64,000 nucleotides of DNA, taken from contig CAWIVY010000005.1 of NCBI GenBank assembly GCA_963839615.1, positions 124,001-188,000 on the forward strand. Reading direction: 5' to 3'. The notes beneath the pieces are model-generated. The model was not told the origin of the DNA. It did no database searches and worked only from the letters and a program-made list of their open reading frames with translations. This document shows positions 34,679 to 42,050 of the stretch, in pieces. Position 1 is the first letter of the stretch. The number at the start of each line of letters is the position of its first letter. The position numbers and the translations under genes are program-made. This DNA is from DASQMT01 sp963839615 (GTDB lineage: Bacteria; Actinomycetota; Thermoleophilia; Solirubrobacterales; Solirubrobacteraceae).

Positions 34679-34726
34679 CAGGTTGTCCGCGTTCGGGCAG
34701 CCGCTTTCTTCGACGACGGGGGTTAC

Positions 34727-34909
34727 GTGACTACGCAAGTCCTTGCATATCTGGACCCTGGTAGCGGCAGCATGATCCTGCAGCTCCTCGTGGGCGGCGT
34801 CGCCGCCGTGGGAGTCGGCATGAAGATGTACTGGCAGCGGGTGCTGACGTTCCTGCACATCCGCAAGGAAGAGGAGCCGGTCGCCGAGCAGCAGGACGCA
34901 ACCTCCTGA
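34727..34909 (+). CDS. Tiny LDPGSGS-type membrane protein
   Basis: 60 residues from a GTG preceded by a GGGGG ribosome-binding site. The sequence TQVLAYLDPGSGSMILQLLVGGVAAVGVGMKMYWQRVLTFL has an N-terminal YLDPGSGS motif, one hydrophobic helix and an acidic tail. The same motif and layout occur in very small proteins encoded before methyltransferase and sulfatase-fold genes in diverse bacteria, and it ends one base before the methyltransferase start. The function is unknown; it may be a scaffold or assembly subunit for the next two products. A longer in-frame version from ATG 34667 is possible but less likely. Confidence 0.8.
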   Translation: MTTQVLAYLDPGSGSMILQLLVGGVAAVGVGMKMYWQRVLTFLHIRKEEEPVAEQQDATS

Positions 34910-34910
34910 C

Positions 34911-36326
34911 ATGACAGCCGGCGCGGAGCTGGACACGGGGTCCTTCCGGGACCCCGACAGCCGCGTCTTCTACTCCGACGGCGCGGTGCTGCGGGCGCTC
35001 AGCGAGCGCGGCGCGGCCGACTGGCGCGCCCTCGCCGCGAGCCGGATGTTCGCAGACGCGACAACCGCGGGGCGACTCGTCCCGACGGAGGAGATCGACG
35101 TCGCGGACGGGCAGCCGCTGCTGCGCGGCGCATCCGCGGCCGCCGTCCTGCGCCACGACCGCATCCCCTTCGTCTCGTATCCGTACGAGTGGACGCCGGG
35201 GATGCTGCGCGACGCCGCGCTGCTGCAGCTCGACCTGCTGCTCGCCGCGCTCGACGAGGACCTCACGCTCAAGGACGCGACGCCGTACAACGTGCAGTTC
35301 CGCGGCGCGCTCCCGATCTTCGTCGACGTCGGGTCGTTCGAGCCGCTGCGCCCGGCCGAGCCCTGGGTGGGCTACCGGCAGTTCTGCGAGCTGTTCCTCT
35401 ATCCGCTGCTGCTCGGAGCCTGGAAGGGCGTGCCGTTCCAGCCCTGGCTGCGTGGCTCTCTGGAGGGCATCCGGCCGGCGGAGATGCGCGCGCTGATGTC
35501 GTTCCGCGACCGCTTCCGCCGCGGCGCGCTGGCACACGTGTTCCTGCACGCCCGCCTCGACCGCAGCTACAGCCGCAGCGGGCGCACGGGCGGCGACGTC
35601 AAGAAGGAGCTGCGCTCGGCGGGGTTCAGCAAGGACCTGATCCGCGCGAACGTGCGCAAGATGCGCAAGCTCGTCGACGGGCTGGGCTGGGAGCCGCCGA
35701 AGGGCGTCTGGACCGAGTATCGCGACGACAACACGTACACGGACGCCGACGCGGCCGCGAAGGACGCGTTCGTCGAGAGCGTCGCGGACGCGCTCGGGCC
35801 GAAGCTGGTGTGGGACCTGGGCTGCAACGACGGGCGCTACTCCGAGATCGCCGCCCGGCACGCCGAGCTCGTCGTCGCCGTCGACTCCGACCCGGCGACG
35901 GTCGAGCTGCTCTACGCGCGCCTGCGCGAGGCGCGGCGCACCGACATCCTGCCGCTCACGCTCGACCTCGTCGACTCCTCGCCGGGGCTGGGATGGCGCG
36001 GCCGCGAGCGTCGCCGGCTCGAGGACCGCGGTCGGCCTGACCTGGTGCTCTGCCTGGCGCTGATGCACCACGTCTGCATCACCGGCAACGTGCCCGTGGA
36101 CGAGTACGTGGCATGGCTGGCCGCGCTCCGCGGGGAGGTCGTCGTCGAGCTCGTCCGGCGCGAGGACCCGATGGTGCGGCGGCTGCTCGCCGCCAAGGCC
36201 GAGGGCACCCACCCCGACTACGACGAGGCCTACTTCGAGCGGGCGCTTGGCGAGGCGTTCGACATCGAGCGCCGCGAGGTCCTGCCCTCCGGCACGCGCG
36301 TGCTGTACCACGCGCGGCCGCGGTGA
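34911..36326 (+). CDS. Kinase-like domain fused to SAM methyltransferase (NoeA-like)
   Basis: 471 residues. The N-terminal ~270 residues include LKDATPYNVQFRGALPIFVDVGSFEPL at about residue 120. This mimics the catalytic and metal loops of aminoglycoside-phosphotransferase-like kinases (D-x4-N, then a DVGSF in place of DFG), an inference from pattern. The C-terminal half is a class I methyltransferase with motif I VWDLGCNDGRYSEIAARHAELVVAVDSDP near residue 300, LVLCLALMHHV, and a late VELVRREDPMVRRLLA. The overall layout resembles NoeA-type nodulation proteins. It is framed by the LDPGSGS peptide and a sulfatase-fold protein and likely modifies a surface glycan or lipid. Confidence 0.8.
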   Translation: MTAGAELDTGSFRDPDSRVFYSDGAVLRALSERGAADWRALAASRMFADATTAGRLVPTEEIDVADGQPLLRGASAAAVLRHDRIPFVSYPYEWTPGMLRDAALLQLDLLLAALDEDLTLKDATPYNVQFRGALPIFVDVGSFEPLRPAEPWVGYRQFCELFLYPLLLGAWKGVPFQPWLRGSLEGIRPAEMRALMSFRDRFRRGALAHVFLHARLDRSYSRSGRTGGDVKKELRSAGFSKDLIRANVRKMRKLVDGLGWEPPKGVWTEYRDDNTYTDADAAAKDAFVESVADALGPKLVWDLGCNDGRYSEIAARHAELVVAVDSDPATVELLYARLREARRTDILPLTLDLVDSSPGLGWRGRERRRLEDRGRPDLVLCLALMHHVCITGNVPVDEYVAWLAALRGEVVVELVRREDPMVRRLLAAKAEGTHPDYDEAYFERALGEAFDIERREVLPSGTRVLYHARPR

Positions 36327-38470
36327 GCACCGCCGCAACGGCGGCCAGCGAAGACCGTGGCCTGCGTCCGCTCGGGCGTGCCGGCCTGCATCTGATCGCG
36401 CTCTCCTCGCTGGCCTTCGCGCAGCCGCTGCTCGACGTACTCGGCCGCTACCCGGCGTTCTTCGCCGCCCACGACGTCACGCGCTGGGGCGTCGTCGTCT
36501 TCGCGCTGGTGGTGCTGCTCGGTCCCGGCCTGGTCCTACTCGCGATCGAGGCGCTGGCCACGCTCGTGAACCGCCGCGCCGGCTGGATCGTCCACCTCGT
36601 CTTCATCGGCGGCCTGGGCGCGGTGTTCGCGCTGACGCTCGTGCGGCGCCTGGGCTGGGCGCCGGTCCCGACCTTCGCGTTGAGCGCCGCGCTGGGCGCG
36701 GCGCTCGCGATCGGCTACGCGCGCGCCGCGGGGCTGCGCTCGATGTGCTCGGTGCTCGGGCTGGCCCCGCTCCTGTTCGGCTTCCTCTTCCTCTTCACGT
36801 CGAACGCCTCGAGCCTCGTCACGTCGGGCGACACGCGCGTGTGGGACGCGCGCGGCAGCTCGAGCCCGCCGATCGTGCTCGTCACGTTCGACGCGTTCCC
36901 GGTGCAGATGCTGATGGACGAGCGGTCGCACATCGACGCCGGGCGCTTCCCGAACTTCGCCCGCTTCGCCCGCAGCGGCACCTGGTACCCGAACGCGACG
37001 AACGTGCACGAGAACACCGTCTTCTCGGTGCCCTCGGTCCTCGACGGCAAGATGCCCCGCGCGGGGCAGGAGCCGACGGTGCAGGACCACCCGGAGAACC
37101 TCTTCACGCTGCTGGGCGACACCTACGAGATGCGCGTCTCGGAGGAGGCGACGAACCTCTGCCCCGCGCGCCTGTGCGAGCGGCCCAACGATCCCGGCGG
37201 CGCCGCCCGGCTCACGCAGCTGGCCGACGACGCGAGCATCGTCTACTCGTACCTCGTGGCGCCCGACGCGCTGCGCGAGCGGCTGCCCTCGATCAACGAT
37301 CGCTGGCGCAACTTCCGCGACTCCGAGGGGCGCGGAGACGCGGTGCCGCGCAACGGGGTCCTCTCCCGGCTCGCGGGCGGCGAGCGGCCGCAGCGCTTCC
37401 GCGGCGCGGTCGCCGCGATGCGTCCAGGCAAGCGGCCGACGCTCGACTTCGTGCACACGCTGCTGCCGCACGAGCCGCTCGAGTACCTGCCCGACGGACA
37501 GCGCTACAGACCGGGGTCGCAGCGCGACCCCAGCCTCGACGGCCCGCCGTCCTACCACGACCCCTTCCTCACCGACCAGGCCTTCCAGCGGCACCTGCTC
37601 CAGACCGGGTACGTGGACCGGCTGCTCGGCGAGCTGATGCGGCAGCTGCGCCGTGAGGGCCTCTGGGACCGCGCGCTGGTGGTGCTGACGGCCGACCACG
37701 GGGAATCGTTCCGCGTCAAGCCGACCCCGGCCCCGCCGTTCGTGCTCGGGCGGCTCGGCTATCGCCGCGAGCTCACCCAGGAGAACGCCCAGGACATCGT
37801 CACGGTGCCGCTGTTCGTGAAGTACCCCGAGCAGGCGGAGGGCCGGATCGACCCGACCTGGGGCCGGACGATCGACGTGCTCCCCACGATCGCCGACGTG
37901 CTCGGCATCCGGCTCCCGTTCCGCGTCGACGGTCGATCGCTGCGCTCGTCCAGGCCCGTGCCCGACTCGCTGGAGTTCCGCAAGAGCGACGGCTCGCGGA
38001 TCGACGTCGACCGCGCGGCGCTCGAGCGCGGCAAGGCGGAGTCGCTGGCCGATCAGGTCGCGCTGCTCGGGACCAGGACGTGGGACCGCGCCTACCGCAT
38101 CGGCCCGCATCCCGAGCTGATCGGGCGCGCCGTCGAGAGCCTCGAGACAATGCCCCGCGGACAGCTGAAGGCGAGCGTCGAGGACGCGGGCAAGCTCGCA
38201 CAGGTCGACCCCGAGTCGAGCGTGTCGCCGTCGCAGATCGCCGGGCGGCTGAGCGGCGGCGACCCGGCCGGCCACGACCTGGCGTTCGCGCTGAACGGCC
38301 GCATCGTCAGCATGGGCCGCAGCTTCGCGGATGTCGGCCCGCACGCGCTGAACTTCTCCTCGATGCTGCCGCCCGAGGCGTTCCGCCGCGGCGCCAACGA
38401 GCTCGCGGTCTACGAGCTGGTCGCGTCGGGTGAGACGGTCGGGCTCGTGCCGCTCGGGCCTGGCGGCTAG
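36323..38470 (+). CDS. Membrane sulfatase/phosphoethanolamine-transferase-fold protein
   Basis: 715 residues, GTG start overlapping the methyltransferase TGA. About five N-terminal membrane segments (first LHLIALSSLAFAQPLLDVL) are followed by an alkaline-phosphatase-superfamily domain: IVLVTFDAFPVQML (metal-binding Asp), NATNVHENTVFSVPSVLDGK (a Thr where LtaS-type enzymes keep their nucleophile), a family-like TLLPHEPLEYLPDG, and VVLTADHGESF with DVLPTIADVLGI. It should transfer or remove a charged group (sulfate, phosphoglycerol or similar) outside the membrane. The substrate is unknown. Confidence 0.85.
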   Translation: MSTAATAASEDRGLRPLGRAGLHLIALSSLAFAQPLLDVLGRYPAFFAAHDVTRWGVVVFALVVLLGPGLVLLAIEALATLVNRRAGWIVHLVFIGGLGAVFALTLVRRLGWAPVPTFALSAALGAALAIGYARAAGLRSMCSVLGLAPLLFGFLFLFTSNASSLVTSGDTRVWDARGSSSPPIVLVTFDAFPVQMLMDERSHIDAGRFPNFARFARSGTWYPNATNVHENTVFSVPSVLDGKMPRAGQEPTVQDHPENLFTLLGDTYEMRVSEEATNLCPARLCERPNDPGGAARLTQLADDASIVYSYLVAPDALRERLPSINDRWRNFRDSEGRGDAVPRNGVLSRLAGGERPQRFRGAVAAMRPGKRPTLDFVHTLLPHEPLEYLPDGQRYRPGSQRDPSLDGPPSYHDPFLTDQAFQRHLLQTGYVDRLLGELMRQLRREGLWDRALVVLTADHGESFRVKPTPAPPFVLGRLGYRRELTQENAQDIVTVPLFVKYPEQAEGRIDPTWGRTIDVLPTIADVLGIRLPFRVDGRSLRSSRPVPDSLEFRKSDGSRIDVDRAALERGKAESLADQVALLGTRTWDRAYRIGPHPELIGRAVESLETMPRGQLKASVEDAGKLAQVDPESSVSPSQIAGRLSGGDPAGHDLAFALNGRIVSMGRSFADVGPHALNFSSMLPPEAFRRGANELAVYELVASGETVGLVPLGPGG

Positions 38471-39369
38471 GGCAGCGCGAGCGCGGAGCGCAGCGCCGCG
38501 GTGGGCTCCTCGTCCGGCACGTCGGCGGCCGGGTCGTCCCAGAGCGCGAGCCCGCGGTCGAGCGCGGCGAGCGGCAGCTCGCAGGCGGCGGCCAGATCGC
38601 GCGCGCGGCGCTCCAGCAGCATCATGTCGCCCGACTGCAGCGCCCGCTTGGCAGCCTGCGTCGTGGCGTCGTTGCCGGCGCTCAGCTGCAGCGTGGCGGC
38701 CTCGAGCTCGTAGAGCCCCGCGGCGCCGAGCGTCGCGAGCAGCTCGAAGCGCGGCCCGCGGCCGAGCTCGGGCAGGGCGAGCCGCTCGAACACGCGCGCG
38801 AAACGGCGCTGCGGCGACCAGTCGGACTCGCCGGCGAAGCCCGCGGCCTGCGATCCGGCGCGCTCCGCCCACTGGCGGTAGGCGGCGATCGCGCGCGCCT
38901 GGCCGGCGAGCGGCTCGGGCGGCTCGCCGTCCTCGAAGCGCGGCGCGGCGGCCACGACAACGTCCTGGCGCTCGGGGTCGCCGGGCCCGGCGAGCGCGAG
39001 CAGGAATGCGAGCCAGGTGGCCTGCTCGAGGTCGGGCTCGGTCGCTACCGCCTCATACGGGCCGGGCGGCTCGAGCCGCTCCGCGGCGAGCACGAGCGCC
39101 GCCGCGAGGCGCTCGGCGTCCGCCGTCGCCCGCAGGCCGGGCACGAGCGGGTTGCGGTAGCCGTCCTCCTCGGCGCGGGCGAGCCTGCGCGTCACCAGCC
39201 CGCCGGGCCGCGGCGCGGCGGCACGACGCGGAGCGCGCGCGGCGGCCGGCCTGTTGCGGATGCCGGGCGGTCGCGGGGGCGCCTTCGCGCGCAGCTCGGC
39301 CTCCATCTCCTTCGAGCAGATCGGGCACTTCGCGGTCATCCGGTTGTGGCGGCAGAACAGCGACGTCAT
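38467..39369 (-). CDS. Zinc-ribbon protein of unknown function
   Basis: 300 residues. The N-terminus has a CX-H and CxxC pattern (FCRHNRMTAKCPICSKEMEAELR) suited to one zinc ion. A short basic Pro/Arg/Ala stretch follows, then an all-helical region of about 220 residues (ATWLAFLLALAGPGDPERQDVVVAAAPRF, FERLALPELGRGPRFELLATLGAAGLYELEAATLQLSAGND). No family is recognised. Its start overlaps the P450 stop by four bases, so the pair is co-translated. It converges with the sulfatase-fold gene. Confidence 0.65.
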   Translation of the reverse strand: MTSLFCRHNRMTAKCPICSKEMEAELRAKAPPRPPGIRNRPAAARAPRRAAAPRPGGLVTRRLARAEEDGYRNPLVPGLRATADAERLAAALVLAAERLEPPGPYEAVATEPDLEQATWLAFLLALAGPGDPERQDVVVAAAPRFEDGEPPEPLAGQARAIAAYRQWAERAGSQAAGFAGESDWSPQRRFARVFERLALPELGRGPRFELLATLGAAGLYELEAATLQLSAGNDATTQAAKRALQSGDMMLLERRARDLAAACELPLAALDRGLALWDDPAADVPDEEPTAALRSALALP

Positions 39370-40622
39370 CGTGCTCGGAGAGACGCTAGCGGGACGACAC
39401 GGCCGCCGCGCGAAGGTGTCAGAGTGACGCCGCGGCGGCGCATCCGCTCGCCCTCGGGGCGGTCGGGACGGAGCTCGAAGCGGCGGACCACCGCGCGCAG
39501 CACCTCGTGCAGCTCCATCGTCGCGAAGGCGGCGCCGGCGCAGCGGCGCACGCCGCCGCCGAACGGGAGCCACGAGTAGGGGGCGGGAGCGCCGTCGAGG
39601 AAGCGCTCGGGGCGGAACGAGGTCGGGTCGGGCCACAGCTCCGGGCGGCGGTGGGCCAGGTAGAGGCACGGTGTCACGTGCACGCCCGGCGGCAACGTCC
39701 ATCGCCCGACGGTGAACGGCTCGACGACCTTGCGCGGAGTGATCGACAGGACCGGCCGCAGCCGCAGCACCTCCTTGACGGTCGCCTCGAGGTACGCGTC
39801 GTCCCCCTCACGCAGCCGGGCGGCCACGTGCGGATGGCGCGCGAGCCGCTCGAGCGCCCAGGCGAGCGAGCCGGCGGTGGTCTCGTGCCCGGCGGCGAGC
39901 AGCGTCACGACCTGGTCGCGGAGCTCGTCCTCGGTCGAGCCGGCAGCGATCAGCTCGTCGATCACGGCGGGCGCCGATGCGCCGCCGGCGCGGCGCGCGC
40001 GGATCGCCCCGCGCAGGAGCGCGTCGACGCGCGCGACCGCGCGCTCGAACGGCCGCCACGGCGCCGAGCCGCGCGGAGCGAGCGAGAGCGCGATCAGGCG
40101 CGGCAGCGCCGTCGTCATGTCGAGCGCCTCCCGGATCGCGGAGCGCAGCTGCGGATCGGGCGCGCCGAGCACGACGCGCAGGATCACGTCGAGCGTCAGC
40201 TCCTGCATCCGCGGCAGCGTGCGCAGCAGCCGCCCGGGCTCCCAGCTGTCGAGCTCGGCCGCCGCCAGCGCCGCGACGGTCGCGCGGTGCGCCTCCATCC
40301 GCTCCCCGTGGAACGGCGGCAGCATCAGCCGCCGCTGGCGCAGGTGCGCCGCGCCGCTCGTGAGCAGGATCGAGCTCGCGCCGGCGAACGGCTCGAGCAC
40401 GGTCGAGCTCGCCCCGCCCCGCAGCGACTCCGGCGGCGCGGCATAGACGCGCCTGATCGTCTCGGGATCCGAGACGATCACCATCGGCGCGTCCGCCCAC
40501 AGGGTGCGCAGCGTGAACGGCTCCCCGTACCGGGCCGCGCTGCGCCGCAGCAGGGCCGTCGGCCGCGCGATCCACTCGATCGTCTGCGCGGCGGCGGGCG
40601 CCCACGGACCGGGCGGGAGCAT
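39366..40622 (-). CDS. Cytochrome P450
   Basis: 418 residues. Proline-rich start (LPPGPWAPA), I-helix AAGHETTAGSL, K-helix ExxR in KEVLRLRP, PERF region, and the haem loop FGGGVRRCAGAAFA with the axial Cys361. The AGHETTAGSLAWALERLARHP pattern resembles the CYP110/CYP-like soluble class rather than a fused reductase. It oxidises an organic substrate with electrons from a separate ferredoxin, which is not encoded here. Its stop overlaps the zinc-ribbon protein start. Confidence 0.93.
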   Translation of the reverse strand: MLPPGPWAPAAAQTIEWIARPTALLRRSAARYGEPFTLRTLWADAPMVIVSDPETIRRVYAAPPESLRGGASSTVLEPFAGASSILLTSGAAHLRQRRLMLPPFHGERMEAHRATVAALAAAELDSWEPGRLLRTLPRMQELTLDVILRVVLGAPDPQLRSAIREALDMTTALPRLIALSLAPRGSAPWRPFERAVARVDALLRGAIRARRAGGASAPAVIDELIAAGSTEDELRDQVVTLLAAGHETTAGSLAWALERLARHPHVAARLREGDDAYLEATVKEVLRLRPVLSITPRKVVEPFTVGRWTLPPGVHVTPCLYLAHRRPELWPDPTSFRPERFLDGAPAPYSWLPFGGGVRRCAGAAFATMELHEVLRAVVRRFELRPDRPEGERMRRRGVTLTPSRGGRVVPLASLRAR

Positions 40623-40696
40623 CCCGCAAACCTAGACGGTGCCAGCCCCTCTTTAGGTTTGCCGGAACCGGAGTCGCGACGCCGGTGTAGAAGCAG

Positions 40697-41263
40697 GTGG
40701 TGGTGGGCCGGCCACTGAACGAAACCGAGCTGGTCGAGCGTGCGCGCGCCGGGGATGCCGGCGCCTACGCTGCGCTCGTCCGCGGCCACGAGGAGATCGC
40801 CTTCAGGACCGCCTACCTGATCACGGGCAATGCCGCCGACGCCGAGGACGCCGCCCAGGAGGGCTTCGTCAAGGCCCACCGCGCGCTGCGGCGCTTCCGC
40901 GCGGGCGAGCCGCTGCGGCCGTGGCTGCTGACGATCGTGGCCAACGAGGCGCGCAACCGGCGCCGGTCGGCCGGCCGGCGCGCCGCGCTGGCGCTGCGCG
41001 CCGCGGGCGAGGAGCGTCCGTCGGGGGAGGCGGCCCCCTCCCCCGAGGCGGCGCTTCTCGCCGGCGAGCGACGCGCGCTGCTGCTCGCCGCGATCGGCCG
41101 CCTGCGCGAGGAGGACCGGCTGGTGATCGGCTGCCGCCACCTGCTCGAGCTGTCCGAGGCGGAGACCGCCGCGGCGCTCGGCATCCGGCCCGGAACGGTG
41201 AAGTCGCGCCTGTCGCGCTCGCTCGAGCGCCTGCGGGCCGAGCTCGGAGACCACGATGCCTGA
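40697..41263 (+). CDS. ECF-type RNA polymerase sigma factor
   Basis: About 188 residues. Region 2 is visible as YAALVRGHEEIAFRTAYLITGNAADAEDAAQEGFVKAHRALRRFRAGEPLRPWLLTIVANEARN; region 4 is LLAAIGRLREEDRLVIGCRHLLELSEAETAAALGIRPGTVKSRLSRSLERLRAEL. Three successive GTG codons (40697, 40700, 40703) could start it. A GGAACC at 40664-40669 could be an ECF-type -35 for self-activation, but no clear -10 fits. It overlaps the next gene, a membrane protein likely to be its anti-sigma or sensor. Confidence 0.9.
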   Translation: MVVGRPLNETELVERARAGDAGAYAALVRGHEEIAFRTAYLITGNAADAEDAAQEGFVKAHRALRRFRAGEPLRPWLLTIVANEARNRRRSAGRRAALALRAAGEERPSGEAAPSPEAALLAGERRALLLAAIGRLREEDRLVIGCRHLLELSEAETAAALGIRPGTVKSRLSRSLERLRAELGDHDA

Positions 41264-42011
41264 GCTGCACGAGGAACTGACCGCGCTGCGGGTCGACTGG
41301 CCCGCCACCCCCGACATCGCGGGAGCTGTCACGGCGCGGCTCGAGCACCCGGTCCCCGGCCGCCGCAGGCGACCGCAGTGGCGCCCGCTGCTCGCCTACG
41401 GCCTGGCCGCGCTCGCCGCCGCGTTCGCGCTCACGATGGCCGCCTCGCCCGACGCGCGCTCGGCGGTGCTCGAGTGGCTCGGGCTGAAGAGCGTGGAGAT
41501 CGAGCGGCGCGAGCCGAGCGCCCCGCCACCGCAGCCGGGCACGCTCGGCGCCGGCCTCGGGCTCGGCACGGAGACGACGCTCGAGCAGGCTCGCCGTCAC
41601 TCGCCGTATCTGCGCCTGCCGGCCGCGGACGGGCTCGGACGGCCCGACGCGATCTACGTCGGCATCGAGGGCGTCTCGCTCGTCTACGGCGAGCGCGCGG
41701 GCTACGCGCGCTCGACGACGACCGGCGCAGCGGTGCTCGTCCAGGAGTTCCGGGCCAGGGTCGGGCCGTTCATCCAGAAGACGATCGGCCAGGCGACGCG
41801 GCTCGACCGGCTCCGGCTCGACGGCGACCCCGCGTACTTCATCGCCGGCGCACACGGATTCGCCTACCAGGGCGAGACGGACGTGAGCTACGAGGAGCAG
41901 CGCCTCGCCGGCAACACGCTGCTCGTGGAGCGCGCGGACGGGCTGCTGATCCGCGTCGAGGGCGACCTCGCGCGCGACCGCGCGGTCGCGATCGCGCGCT
42001 CGATCCCGTAG
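41256..42011 (+). CDS. Membrane-spanning anti-sigma-like protein
   Basis: 251 residues. The first ~45 are cytoplasmic (MPELHEELTALRVDWPATPDIAGAVTARLEH), then a single membrane helix (LLAYGLAALAAAFALTMAAS), and an extracellular domain of about 170 residues. The gene overlaps the ECF sigma gene by eight bases. This is the layout of anti-sigma factors that hold an ECF sigma at the membrane. The classic zinc HxxxCxxC motif is absent, so the mechanism would be non-canonical. The ectodomain resembles no named sensor; it could sense envelope state. Confidence 0.75.
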   Translation: MPELHEELTALRVDWPATPDIAGAVTARLEHPVPGRRRRPQWRPLLAYGLAALAAAFALTMAASPDARSAVLEWLGLKSVEIERREPSAPPPQPGTLGAGLGLGTETTLEQARRHSPYLRLPAADGLGRPDAIYVGIEGVSLVYGERAGYARSTTTGAAVLVQEFRARVGPFIQKTIGQATRLDRLRLDGDPAYFIAGAHGFAYQGETDVSYEEQRLAGNTLLVERADGLLIRVEGDLARDRAVAIARSIP

Positions 42012-42050
42012 ACGGGACAACTTCGAGGGCGCGGTCGCGTTGGTACGCAC

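Noticed and set aside
36536..38872. Open frame of nearly 780 codons opposite the sulfatase-fold gene
   Set aside because: Arg-rich shadow spanning two genes; no start signal or domain.
40664..40690. ECF-type self-promoter (GGAACC) of the sigma factor
   Set aside because: Only the -35-like half is convincing; no matching -10 at the correct spacing.
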